Below, in pieces: positions 1-7,793 of a stretch of 64,000 nucleotides of DNA; within the stretch, counting starts at the first letter, position 1; each line of letters begins with the position of its first letter. The notes below the pieces were generated by a model. It searched no databases and was not told where the DNA came from. It saw nothing but the letters and a program-made list of their open reading frames with translations. This DNA comes from Streptomyces sp. F001 (lineage in GTDB: Bacteria > Actinomycetota > Actinomycetes > Streptomycetales > Streptomycetaceae). The stretch spans positions 62,001 through 126,000 of the forward strand of contig NZ_QZWF01000005.1 in NCBI RefSeq assembly GCF_004187715.1. Direction: 5' to 3'. A program made the translations under genes and the position numbers.

Positions 1-2019
1 GGTGGGGAGCTGTTGCGCACCCGGCTGCCCAAGCTCACCCGCTTCGTCGTCCTGGACGACGACGGCGGTGCGGCACCCGGTGCCCTCCATCAGATGCTGG
101 GTCTGGACTTCCGGATCGTGCGTTACGACGGCTTCGTCGACACCGTCGTCAATCTCGACACCCACCTCGCCGATCTCGCCTCCGCCGACAACCCGGCGGA
201 ACCGCGGGCCGCGCTCGCTGCTGCGGCACTGACCACCGACCCGCGCACCGGCGAGTCGCGGATGGAGCAGTCCGGCGACGCGGCGGAGCTCCTGACGCGC
301 CTGGCACGCGGCAGTGCGAACGTCCTGGTCACCGGCCGTCCGGGAAGCGGCAAGAGCACGCTCCTGCGCTCGCTGGCCGTCAACCCGGAGATCCGCCGCT
401 TCCGCTTCTACTTCGACCTCGGTCTCAAACCGAAGGACGAACCGTTCTCCGAGTACGCGGCCCGCCTCCTCGCACCGGCCATGACGTCGGACCGCTCGCG
501 GGCTTACGAACTCTTCCTCTACCTGATCCGTTCCGGGACGGCGCTGTGCGTGCTCGATGCCGTCGACGAGGGCGTCGAGGAACCAAGCGCTGCCGGTTTC
601 CTGCGGCTCTTCACCGACCTCGCGGCCGTCCTGTCCGCCGAATCGGCGGTGGCCATGAGTTCGCGGGTGTCCTTCCTCGCGGACTCGCCCCAGGTACGTC
701 AGCTGCTGGACAGTGGCGCGGGCCGCTCCGAGCAGCTGGTCGAGCAGATGTACGCGAACGGCGTCGACCCCTCCCGCGTGCCGCACTTCCATGTCGTACG
801 CCTGGCCGAACCGGAGGCAACTCCTCTCGAGACGCGCCTCACCACAGCGCTGGACCTTCCTGCGGGGAAGCCGCTCGCGGACATTCTGGGCGTTCACATC
901 GCGCGGACGCTGGCCGAGCGTGGGCAGCCCGATCTGGAGCCACGGCTGCCCGCCGTGTTCGGGCATGCATTTCTCACCGACCGCACGGTGTTCTCCCTCC
1001 TCGACATACATCGGCAGTTGGGTGCCAACGCCTTCAAGGGCGGACGCCTGGATCTCGACGCCTGTGTCCTGGCTCCGCTGCTGCGGCCCGCGGGGCCCGA
1101 TCACGTCGCCTTCGTGCACACGGCGTACCAGGAACTCCTGGCTGCCAGGTTTCTGGCCGAGCGGACGAACCGGGACCTGGCAGCGGACCTTCCCGGCGGC
1201 GCCTTTCTCACCGAGCAGGTGCGGGCCTTCCTCGCCGAAATGCCCGGCAGTCCGGAGACTGACGACTGTGTGCTGCCCGCCGGGGCGTACCTGGTCGGGC
1301 CGGCCGAGCGGCTGCTGATCCGCCGCGTCGAGCGTCCCGTACGCTTCGACCGCCACGCCGTGACCGTCGCACGCTACCGCCGCTTCCTCGACGCCCTCGA
1401 CGCAGACGGCACCTCGCAGTGGGACCACCCCGACCAGCCGGCCGGCGTCACACACCGCCCCTGGACCGACCGTCTGAAGCGGCCCGACTACTACGAGCAT
1501 CCGCAATACGACGCCCACCCCGCCGTCTGCGTCAACTGGTGGAGCGCATACGCCTTCGCGGCGTTCGAAGGCAAACGCCTGCCGACCTCCCTCGAATGGG
1601 AGGCCGCCGCGCGTGGCACCGACGGGCGCCTGTTCCCCTGGGGCGACTCCCCCGACAGCAGCCGTGTCAACTGCGCCGACACATGGGTCGGCCGACCTGT
1701 CGTGACGTATCAGGCGTGGTACCGGGATTTCGCAGGCGACGCCGTTCGGCGAGCCGGGGCGACACCCGTCGACGAACGCCCGGGCAACCGCTCCCCGTTC
1801 GGCGTCCTCGACATGGTGGGCAACTGCTGGGAATGGACTTCCACCAGCCTGGACGACCCGGGCGAGGCCGTCATCTGCGGTGGCAGCTACGACAACCCGA
1901 TGCGTGCGGTGCAGACCAGCAGCAAGGGCGTCTACCGCAAGCGCGGCGGAAGCAACGCGGTCGGCTTCCGGTGTGTGCAGGACATCGATACGTCCGGGGC
2001 AGAGGAGGCGACGGCATGA
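1..2019 (+). CDS. NACHT/STAND-type NTPase with C-terminal FGE-like domain (5' partial)
   Basis: The frame is open at the window edge, so the true start lies outside; 672 codons are visible. Counted from the edge, a P-loop GRPGSGKST lies near residues 112-120 and a Walker B-like LCVLDAVDEG near 181-190, followed by a mainly helical stretch, as in NACHT/STAND switch ATPases. From about residue 423 it becomes a sulfatase-modifying-factor (FGE-like) domain with NWWSAYAFAAFEGKRLP, LFPWGD, MVGNCWEWT and GFRC. The copper-binding Cys pair of true FGEs is absent (GGSYDNPMRAVQTSSKG), so I infer a binding rather than catalytic role. NTPase-FGE fusions are known from bacterial conflict systems. The stop overlaps the next start (ATGA), with SD AGAGGAGG at 2001-2008. 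The truncated N-terminal part is not recognised. Confidence 0.8.
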   Translation, partial: GGELLRTRLPKLTRFVVLDDDGGAAPGALHQMLGLDFRIVRYDGFVDTVVNLDTHLADLASADNPAEPRAALAAAALTTDPRTGESRMEQSGDAAELLTRLARGSANVLVTGRPGSGKSTLLRSLAVNPEIRRFRFYFDLGLKPKDEPFSEYAARLLAPAMTSDRSRAYELFLYLIRSGTALCVLDAVDEGVEEPSAAGFLRLFTDLAAVLSAESAVAMSSRVSFLADSPQVRQLLDSGAGRSEQLVEQMYANGVDPSRVPHFHVVRLAEPEATPLETRLTTALDLPAGKPLADILGVHIARTLAERGQPDLEPRLPAVFGHAFLTDRTVFSLLDIHRQLGANAFKGGRLDLDACVLAPLLRPAGPDHVAFVHTAYQELLAARFLAERTNRDLAADLPGGAFLTEQVRAFLAEMPGSPETDDCVLPAGAYLVGPAERLLIRRVERPVRFDRHAVTVARYRRFLDALDADGTSQWDHPDQPAGVTHRPWTDRLKRPDYYEHPQYDAHPAVCVNWWSAYAFAAFEGKRLPTSLEWEAAARGTDGRLFPWGDSPDSSRVNCADTWVGRPVVTYQAWYRDFAGDAVRRAGATPVDERPGNRSPFGVLDMVGNCWEWTSTSLDDPGEAVICGGSYDNPMRAVQTSSKGVYRKRGGSNAVGFRCVQDIDTSGAEEATA

Positions 2020-2282
2020 GCGGCGGGGGGCCACGTCACGGAACCATCGTCGACAGGCGCCCGAGCGGCGGAGGGCTGAGCGGTGCGCTCGGCTCCTATG
2101 TCGTCCGGGACGACGAGGACGAGCGGTACTACACCTTCGACTACCGGCAGATCGTGACCGAGGGATTCCGGACCATCCGCACGGGCGAACGCGTCCGGTT
2201 TCACGTCAGCGCCGAAAGCCCCGACCGGGCGGAGTTCGTCATTCGCCTCGATCAGCCCGACCCAGCCGAGTACTACCGGTGA
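2016..2282 (+). CDS. Small cold-shock/OB-fold-like protein of the NTPase module
   Basis: This 88-residue protein starts at an ATG overlapping the NTPase stop by four bases, and its own stop overlaps the next gene's GTG. Its pattern (GTIVD, then GSYVVRDDEDERYYTFDYR, GFRTIRTGERVRFHV and a closing strand AEFVIRL) follows the strand order of a cold-shock/OB domain, in which an aromatic strand is followed by a G-(D/E)-x-V-x-F strand. The canonical RNP1 motif (KGFGFI) is absent, so nucleic-acid binding is not assured. The position between a switch ATPase and a membrane protein suggests a linker or nucleic-acid/nucleotide sensor in one complex, which is inference. A distant PilZ- or S1-like fold is not excluded. 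Confidence 0.7.
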   Translation: MSGGGPRHGTIVDRRPSGGGLSGALGSYVVRDDEDERYYTFDYRQIVTEGFRTIRTGERVRFHVSAESPDRAEFVIRLDQPDPAEYYR

Positions 2283-3556
2283 CCACCTACGGGGCTCCGC
2301 CCCTCGAGAACGTCACAGGGGCACGCCAGGAGCTGACCGTCGTCCTGCCCGTGCGGCTGCTACGCGCCCCCAACTGGCCCGAAGGTCCCTTCCCGTTCGA
2401 GCTGGGCAGCCGCCGCACGGACGCCCAGACCCGCTCCACCTACTTCGCCCCCGCCTCAGCACGCGCACTCTACGGGGCCCCCGGACGTCCGCGCCGCTGG
2501 CACCTGCCGCTGGACGTCAAGCACGAGGGGCTGCATCTGCTCGGCATGGAACTTCTCCGTGCGGCCACCGCTCGTAACCCGGAACACGCCCTCGCTGTAC
2601 TGCACTTCAGCGTGCAAAGACAGCTGCTACCCGTACTGCGGGCCCTGCGGCGGCCGAACCCCGCCGATGAGCCGCTCACTGGGCCCTTCGACCCGGCTGG
2701 GCTGCTCGCCGGCATCGCCGACGTCCGTGACCCCGACGCACCGTTCGCCATAGCCCGGCCTTACACCATCGCCTTCATGACCCCTACGGCACAGCAGTCC
2801 CCCGCCCTCCGCTCCGGCCCAGAAGGGGCGCTTCCCGCCACCGCGGACCGCTGGCTGTGGCAGCTGGCCTCACGCTCCACACCGGAGGATTTCCCCCTGC
2901 CTCCGGAGACCGTCGGCGAACAGCTCAAGGACGCCGTAAGAATCTCGGCGGACTGGAGCGCCCTGGTGCTCCGTCAAGGGGCTGCCTTCCTCGGTCACCG
3001 GGCCGACACCGGTGCGGGCGACTTCTTCGAATTCGGGGCGCTGCACTCCCGTACCGTCTACCTCGACGCCCTGCTCCTCGGCTCGCTCCAGCGCGACCAC
3101 ATCGACGAGCTCACCGACGAAATCTCCGAGGTATTCAACTCCTCACGGCTGGCACACCGGGTCGCCACGCTGGAGCGGAACATCGCCGTCTTCCGCAGCA
3201 CCTACTGGCGACAGCACCTCACCGCACACGGCCCGGCGAACGATCTGCTGCTCGCCTTCCAGAACCAGCACCGGCTACCGGCACGATTCGACGGAATCCT
3301 TGCTGAAGCGGCCGACTACAGCAGGCTCGTACAGACCCAGGAAAGCCAGCAGATCAGCGGAGCCCTGGGCGTCCTCACCATTCTCGGCCTGCCACTCGGC
3401 ACGGCCCTCAGCATCCTGCAAGTGCTCGACGACCACTCTGTGGCACACCTGCTCATCGCGCTCACACTCTCGGTCGCCGCGACGGCCGCAGCCCTCACCA
3501 CACGGTATGGACGCCTGGTCTTGTCATCCCTGCGGGGCGGGGATGACAAGGCGTAG
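2279..3556 (+). CDS. Two-TM membrane protein, candidate effector of the NTPase module
   Basis: GTG start at 2279 overlaps the previous stop (GTGA); 425 residues. The first about 300 residues are soluble and unrecognised. Residues about 300-350 are helical (RLAHRVATLERNIAVFRST, QNQHRLPARFDGILAEAADY). Two hydrophobic segments follow, about 360-381 (GALGVLTILGLPLGTALSIL) and 388-406 (VAHLLIALTLSVAATAAAL), with a short basic tail. A soluble domain, long helices and two C-terminal TM helices make a CorA-like layout, though no GMN motif is present. In NTPase-based conflict systems such proteins are typically membrane-permeabilising effectors; that role is inferred here from context. The last 44 codons have a 92%-identical copy at 13045-13179. 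Confidence 0.75.
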   Translation: MTTYGAPPLENVTGARQELTVVLPVRLLRAPNWPEGPFPFELGSRRTDAQTRSTYFAPASARALYGAPGRPRRWHLPLDVKHEGLHLLGMELLRAATARNPEHALAVLHFSVQRQLLPVLRALRRPNPADEPLTGPFDPAGLLAGIADVRDPDAPFAIARPYTIAFMTPTAQQSPALRSGPEGALPATADRWLWQLASRSTPEDFPLPPETVGEQLKDAVRISADWSALVLRQGAAFLGHRADTGAGDFFEFGALHSRTVYLDALLLGSLQRDHIDELTDEISEVFNSSRLAHRVATLERNIAVFRSTYWRQHLTAHGPANDLLLAFQNQHRLPARFDGILAEAADYSRLVQTQESQQISGALGVLTILGLPLGTALSILQVLDDHSVAHLLIALTLSVAATAAALTTRYGRLVLSSLRGGDDKA

Positions 3557-3735
3557 AACATGGTGACTGGCCGCATCAGCAACACGTCAACGCCGTACGG
3601 ACCTGTCTGCGCTCGGCCGGATCGCTGTACTTCCCCCACCTGCCCCTTCAACCGCTGCGCCAGCAACAGTCATCCCTGTTTCAGGTGCTGGATGAGCTGC
3701 TGGAACGTGGTCCGAGGCGCGTCAGCTCCAGCCGG
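3557..3735. other. Gap between convergent genes with a possible coding remnant
   Basis: No intact gene. On the + strand, the frame from 3547 to about 3723 is free of stops and reads plausibly as protein (AGSLYFPHLP, SLFQVLDELLER), with G/C-ending codons, but it has no start or SD and then runs into antisense of the next gene. It could be the end of a further gene of the upstream module. I do not recognise it. Confidence 0.25.
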
Positions 3736-4248
3736 TCATCGGCCCTTCGGGCAGAATTCGTTCAGCGCGTTGTTGAAGCCCGCGATGAAGGCGTCCCGTT
3801 CGGCCGAGTTGAGGGTGACGAACCTGGGCGGAGTCCTGGTCTTGCAAGCCCCCGGGACCCCCGCCTTCCCGGCCTGGAAGCCGGCGGTGGATGCCCTTGC
3901 AACATCGGACCCCCTCCCGGAGGGCTCCCCCGGCTTGGTTCCCTTGGGGCAGAAGGTGGCCAGTGCGTTGTTGAAGCCCGCGATGAAGCCGTCCCGTTCG
4001 GCCTTGCTGGGTGTGAGGATCTTGAGCGGAACCTTGGTCGTACAGGCCTTCGGGATCTGCGCCTTCCCAGCCTTGAAACCCGCGCGGAATCCCCTTTCGA
4101 AATCGCCGCCGCCCTGCGTGACGGCGGCCGACACGGAGGCATGAGCCGCCGGGCTCGGTGCAGCGAAAGCCTGCGGGAGCGCCAGGGAGACGAACAGCGC
4201 CGACGCGATCAGCGCGACGCTTCGCCTGGCCGTGCATTTTCTGTTCAT
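3736..4248 (-). CDS. Secreted protein with two Cys-containing GF/AGK repeats
   Basis: 170 residues from the ATG at 4248, which has SD AGGAG just upstream. The N-terminus MNRKCTARRSVALIASALF with the following AAPSPAAHA is a typical Sec signal peptide. The mature part is an imperfect duplication: FRAGFKAGKAQIPKAC then AERDGFIAGFNNALATFCPKG, and AGFQAGKAGVPGAC then AERDAFIAGFNNALNEFCPKG. Each unit has two Cys, likely one disulfide per unit. I know no function for the family. The next gene on the same strand is also secreted and ends in a related motif, so they probably form one locus. The gene converges on the conflict module. Confidence 0.75.
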   Translation of the reverse strand: MNRKCTARRSVALIASALFVSLALPQAFAAPSPAAHASVSAAVTQGGGDFERGFRAGFKAGKAQIPKACTTKVPLKILTPSKAERDGFIAGFNNALATFCPKGTKPGEPSGRGSDVARASTAGFQAGKAGVPGACKTRTPPRFVTLNSAERDAFIAGFNNALNEFCPKGR

Positions 4249-4312
4249 GGTTTCTCCTAAAGCGGCGAGGATGCAGCTCTGCACTGGCTGCGGTGTTTCG
4301 ATAGTCCGCGTC

Positions 4313-4867
4313 TTAGTTGCAGAATTGGTCGATTGCGCTCTTCTTCCCGGACTCGAAGCCGCGTTCGTAGTTCGGGTCGAGGGCGGCGACGCCCTTCTTC
4401 GGCGCGGCGGCCTCGCACAGCTCCCGGCCGAGGGCGAACCCGTCCTTTTGCCCCTGCCGAAATTCCGCACGGGCCCGCTCCTGCTCGGACTGGCCCGGCT
4501 TTTCGGGCTTCGTCCCATCGACCGTGGTGCACTCCACGGTCTCTGCGGGCGTGATGGCGCGGTAGTCGCCGACGACTGGCAGACCGCCGATCGTCCAGGT
4601 TCCGTCAGCTTCCACGGCGAATTCAATGCTGAACTTGCCGCCCGTTTCGGTGAGTTTGACGGTATCCCCAGGCGTGAATCCCTCCCCTGACGCACCGACC
4701 CCGATGCGGGTGGGGTCGACATCTGTCACCGTGCACGCCGCGCTGGGAGCGCGGGTGACGGAGGCCGGTGTGGTTGCGGTCGGCGCCGGGGCAGCGACAG
4801 CCGGGGCGAATGCGACCGAGGAAATGAGCAGAGGAGTGAGAAGTGCGAGGTAACGCTGCGAGTTCAT
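4313..4867 (-). CDS. Secreted protein with Ig-like segment and GF.SGKK..FC tail
   Basis: 184 residues; ATG at 4867, with AGGGAC upstream as SD. A Sec signal peptide (LALLTPLLISSVAFAPAVAA) is followed by a Thr/Pro linker and a beta-rich stretch (RIGVGASGEGFTPGDTVKL, then GTWTIGG) resembling a bacterial Ig-like domain. The C-terminal third (EFRQGQKDGFALGRELC and YERGFESGKKSAIDQFC) resembles one repeat of the downstream neighbour. The two genes are 64 bp apart on one strand and probably cotranscribed, this one first. Function unknown; the shared motif suggests a common surface or extracellular role. Confidence 0.7.
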   Translation of the reverse strand: MNSQRYLALLTPLLISSVAFAPAVAAPAPTATTPASVTRAPSAACTVTDVDPTRIGVGASGEGFTPGDTVKLTETGGKFSIEFAVEADGTWTIGGLPVVGDYRAITPAETVECTTVDGTKPEKPGQSEQERARAEFRQGQKDGFALGRELCEAAAPKKGVAALDPNYERGFESGKKSAIDQFCN

Positions 4868-5674
4868 CTTTTGTCCCTTCGCGGATAAGGTCGGAGATGG
4901 GCACAGCAGCTCCTGGAACTAGCCTTACTCCGGAGACGTGACGGCAGCGTGACAGGGGCGCCACCTCCAGGGCGGGCCGCAGCAGTGAGGCGGACGAACC
5001 GTCTCTTCAGAGCCCTGAGGCCGGGACAGCTGCGGAGCGGGAGCGACCTTTGGAAGTGCCGGTAGAAACGGCTGCACTGCTTCACGCGGCAGATCAGTGG
5101 GATGTTGCACTGGCCTCTTTCCCGCCCCGCTGACCGGCGGCACCGCGTCCCCGAGGAGGGCATTCGATGTAGCCAGGTACCATCAGAGTCCCACGGGGGC
5201 AACTCCGATGCATCTCGGCAGACGGTCCGGCGCCGCGCAGAGTCGCACCGGTGGTTGAATTGCGCAGGGATTTTCACCGGGTTTTACTCCCGCCGCACGG
5301 GCCGGTCAGGCACACGATCCACTCGGCGACGAGTGAGCTCCATACGACCGTGTCAGGGTCGCCGAGGCGGCCCCTCCCCGCCACTCCTGCCCGTGCCGGG
5401 TGCGCCGCCGATACACCGGAATCAAATGCCGGTGCACCGCGCATGCTTCCGCCTTCAGCGCGCCCAGTGCTGTGGGCAACCGACCTTCGGAAGACAGCAG
5501 GGCATTGCGAAACGGCATGCGCGGGCTTTCTAACAACCGCTAACAAATTGAGTTGATTGAGGTTGGTGGTCGTGCCAGGCGTGACGAGCTGACGTCGTCA
5601 CTCGGCTGGAGGGCTTCGGCGTGCACGGTGGGCGGCTGACGCGCCGTCGGCCGTACCCTAGAACTCAGGCCGTT
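4868..5674. other. Long intergenic region without a convincing gene
   Basis: About 800 bp. Its GC content is lower than the neighbours' in places and no reading frame shows the expected third-position GC bias. Open frames of 60-140 codons exist but lack SD sites and have shadow-like Arg/Pro/Ser-rich composition. The right end (about 5535-5580) is AT-richer. The promoter of the secreted pair should lie just right of 4868. I see no RNA gene or clear repeat. Confidence 0.4.
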
Positions 5675-5938
5675 TCAGGAAAGGGCCAGGAGCACCAGCC
5701 AGTCGACGTCTTCGTCCTCGCCTGGAGCGAGGGTCAAGGGTTTTGGCACCTCCCTGTGAGCGACCACCAGCACCGGCCGCTCGGTCTCCTCGGCGTCCCG
5801 CGCCGTCCCCGTGCCGACCCACTGATTCCCGTACGCCCACGCCCGTATCGTCATGGCCCGGTCCTCGAAGGGGACGAGGAGAGCCGCGCCCCTGGACTCG
5901 TCGACCGTCGGATCGGTGAAGCCGTCGAGGACGAGGGT
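5675..5938 (-). pseudogene. 3' remnant of an unidentified gene cut by an IS256-type scar
   Basis: On the minus strand about 88 codons read well as protein: RTLVLDGFTDPTVDESRG, AMTIRAWAYGNQWVGTG, VLVVAHREVPKPLTL, DEDVDWLVLLALS, then stop. Upstream of RTLVLD the frame continues only as antisense of the transposase fragment that begins near 5939 on the other strand, so the 5' part is gone. I do not recognise the family. Confidence is limited because no start remains. Confidence 0.4.
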
Positions 5939-6112
5939 GCGCGGGGCGCCGGCAGCCCCGCCGCGGCCCTCACGATGGTGTTCAAGCTCGTCGAGTCCGC
6001 CCAGGCCCGCTGGCGCGCGGTCACCGGAGCCCACTTCGTCGCCCTGGTCCGCGCGGGCGCCACGTTCGAGAGCGGCGTCCTGGTCGAGCGCGCAGAGGCC
6101 ACCGCTGCCTGA
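5939..6112 (+). pseudogene. IS256-family transposase C-terminal remnant (first copy)
   Basis: The frame from about 5939 reads RGAGSPAAALTMVFKLVES, QARWRAVTGAHFVALVRAG, FESGVLVERAEATAA and a stop at 6112. This is the conserved C-terminal tail of actinobacterial IS256 (mutator-type) transposases. The DDE catalytic region is missing, so the fragment is inactive. It abuts the truncated minus-strand gene at 5675-5938, marking an old insertion/deletion junction. A second, independent IS256 tail lies at 8667-8932. Confidence 0.75.
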
Positions 6113-6360
6113 TCACGCGTCACCCGAACCACAACTCTTGCCGCGCATGACGAAGTCGGCGGGCTTGCGCTCGTACTTCTTGCCCTCGGACAGGGCCTAC
6201 GTCGGCGGTCCCACGCGGACTGCGACCGTGGCCTGATCCGCTTTCGCATGGCGACGGCCTAGCGTGCGGCAAGGGGCCCGCCAAGCGCAGGAACCTCGCC
6301 CTCTAAGGGATCGGGCTGCCGGGGTCCGCCCCCGTATCCGATCTGAATCAGGAGCACAAC

Positions 6361-7065
6361 ATGAGCACCGTCGCGCCGGTATCGCTGGTCACAGGCGCCA
6401 ACCGCGGAATCGGCCGGGAGACCGCGCGTCAGCTCGCCGTACTCGGCCACACCGTCTTGCTGTGCGCCCGTCGGCTTGAGGACGCCGAACGGGCTGCCGA
6501 TGACCTGGCCGGACTGCCGGGCACCGTCCTGCCGCGCCGACTGGACGTGACCGATCCTGCCGGTGTTCGAGCCCTCGCCCGGTCCGTCGAGGGAGACTTC
6601 GGCCGACTGGACGTACTCGTCAACAACGCCGCCATCAACTACGACACCGCCGCACGGGCCGTCGATGTCGATATCGAAGAGGTCCACCGCACGTTGGAGA
6701 GCAATCTCTTCGGCGCCTGGCGGATGACGCAGGCGTTCCTCCCGCTGCTGCACCGTTCCGCCCACCCGCGGGTGGTCAACGTCTCCAGCGAGTCCGGTTC
6801 GCTGGAGACGATGTCCGGGGGGACACCGGCATACGGGATCTCCAAAGCGGCCCTGAACGCGCTCACTCGCAAGTTCGCCGACGAACTGCGCGCCGAGCGG
6901 ATCCTGGTCAACGCCGTCTGCCCGGGCTGGATCGCCACCGACATGGGCGGCCCGGCCGGCGGCCCGGTCGATCAGGGCGCTGCCGGTGCGGTCTGGGCGG
7001 CCACGCTGCCCGACACCGGCCCCAGCGGCGGATTCTTCAGGGACGGTCGGCCGCTGCCCTGGTAA
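6361..7065 (+). CDS. Short-chain dehydrogenase/reductase (classical SDR)
   Basis: 234 residues from the ATG at 6361, with SD AGGAG eight bases upstream. The Rossmann nucleotide-binding motif TGANRGIG is at residues 12-19, VNNAA near 87-91, catalytic Ser in VVNVSSESG, and the catalytic YGISK pair near 157-161, followed by the PGWIATDM substrate-loop motif. All catalytic residues are present, so it should be an active NAD(P)H-dependent carbonyl reductase or alcohol dehydrogenase. Arg after the TGAN motif and in the second strand (CARR) favours NADPH. The substrate cannot be read from sequence. It stands alone, convergent with the MarR gene. Confidence 0.88.
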   Translation: MSTVAPVSLVTGANRGIGRETARQLAVLGHTVLLCARRLEDAERAADDLAGLPGTVLPRRLDVTDPAGVRALARSVEGDFGRLDVLVNNAAINYDTAARAVDVDIEEVHRTLESNLFGAWRMTQAFLPLLHRSAHPRVVNVSSESGSLETMSGGTPAYGISKAALNALTRKFADELRAERILVNAVCPGWIATDMGGPAGGPVDQGAAGAVWAATLPDTGPSGGFFRDGRPLPW

Positions 7066-7228
7066 GTGGCCGCCCCGAGAGTCACTCAGCGGCCGCCGCA
7101 GCATCTTCCAGCACCTGGATGTCGATTTCCGTCATGCCGGGCATACCCCATACGCCAGAGGCCCATCACGGGGTGATCTTGAGCGCCTGGCGGTCGTCTA
7201 TGGCGGGCGCCGAGGCGGCTACGCGGGG

Positions 7229-7711
7229 TCAGGAGGTCCGGGCGTGGTGGTCCAGCAAGCGGGTGAGCAACTGCACGAACTGGTCGCGTTCGGCCGGACT
7301 CAGCGGCGCGAGCAGTTCGTCATTGAGGTCGTCCAGGACCTTGTCGAGGCGGCGTAGGTGACGGCGACCTTGGGTGGAGATCGTGATGACGTTGCGGCGC
7401 CGGTCGTCGGGATCCGGCGCCCGCTCGACGAGGTCACGCTCGGCCAGTTCGTTGAGCACGCCGACCATGTCGCTGCGGTAGATGCCCGTGCGCCTGCTCA
7501 GCTCCGCCTGGCTGGCCGGCCCGCACTCCTGCAGTGAGGCGAGCACGGCGTAGTGCCACTTGCGGGCGTCGGCCCGGGCCAGCCCCTCGTTGATCAGCCG
7601 GTCCGACCGCGTGGACAGCTGCGACAACAGTCGGCTCGCCCGCCGACGCAGCCTGTCGGGCGTCTTGAGCGGGCTATCGTCGGGCATGTCCGCGGCTTCG
7701 GCTCTGATCAT
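7229..7711 (-). CDS. MarR-family transcriptional regulator
   Basis: 160 residues. The winged-helix core reads ASLQECGPASQAELSRRTG, DMVGVLNELAERDLVER and the basic wing DPDDRRRNVITIS, flanked by dimerisation helices (LSPAERDQFVQLLTRLLDH). Start taken at ATG 7711; an internal ATG at 7687 is possible. It is divergent from a dienelactone-hydrolase-like gene, and the shared 82-bp gap contains two perfect 7+3+7 inverted repeats, the expected geometry for MarR autoregulation and control of the neighbour. The ligand is probably the hydrolase substrate or a related aromatic or electrophile (inference). Confidence 0.9.
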   Translation of the reverse strand: MIRAEAADMPDDSPLKTPDRLRRRASRLLSQLSTRSDRLINEGLARADARKWHYAVLASLQECGPASQAELSRRTGIYRSDMVGVLNELAERDLVERAPDPDDRRRNVITISTQGRRHLRRLDKVLDDLNDELLAPLSPAERDQFVQLLTRLLDHHARTS

Positions 7712-7731
7712 GGCACCAACCCTACCCGTTG

Positions 7732-7748
7732 CGTTAGTCCAACTAACG
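7732..7748. promoter_or_regulatory. MarR operator O1
   Basis: CGTTAGT-CCA-ACTAACG, a perfect 17-bp inverted repeat 21 bp upstream of the marR ATG and nearest to that gene. It has the same arms as O2. Confidence 0.75.
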
Positions 7749-7772
7749 ATATACGTTTGCCCGCACCGACAC

Positions 7773-7789
7773 CGTTAGTGCGACTAACG
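7773..7789. promoter_or_regulatory. MarR operator O2
   Basis: CGTTAGT-GCG-ACTAACG, a perfect inverted repeat with arms identical to O1 but a different spacer. Its centre lies 41 bp from that of O1, about four helical turns, so both dimers face the same side of the DNA. It ends four bases before the TTG candidate start of the hydrolase gene. Confidence 0.75.
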
Positions 7790-7793
7790 CCAG

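Noticed and set aside
1..2019. FGE-like domain considered as the variable protein of a diversity-generating retroelement
   Set aside because: No reverse transcriptase or template repeat is visible in the window, and no A-rich variable codons were seen.
5102..5556. Two overlapping + strand frames of about 100-140 codons in the 4.9-5.6-kb gap
   Set aside because: No SD, no third-position GC bias, Arg/Ser/Pro-rich composition; not supported as genes.
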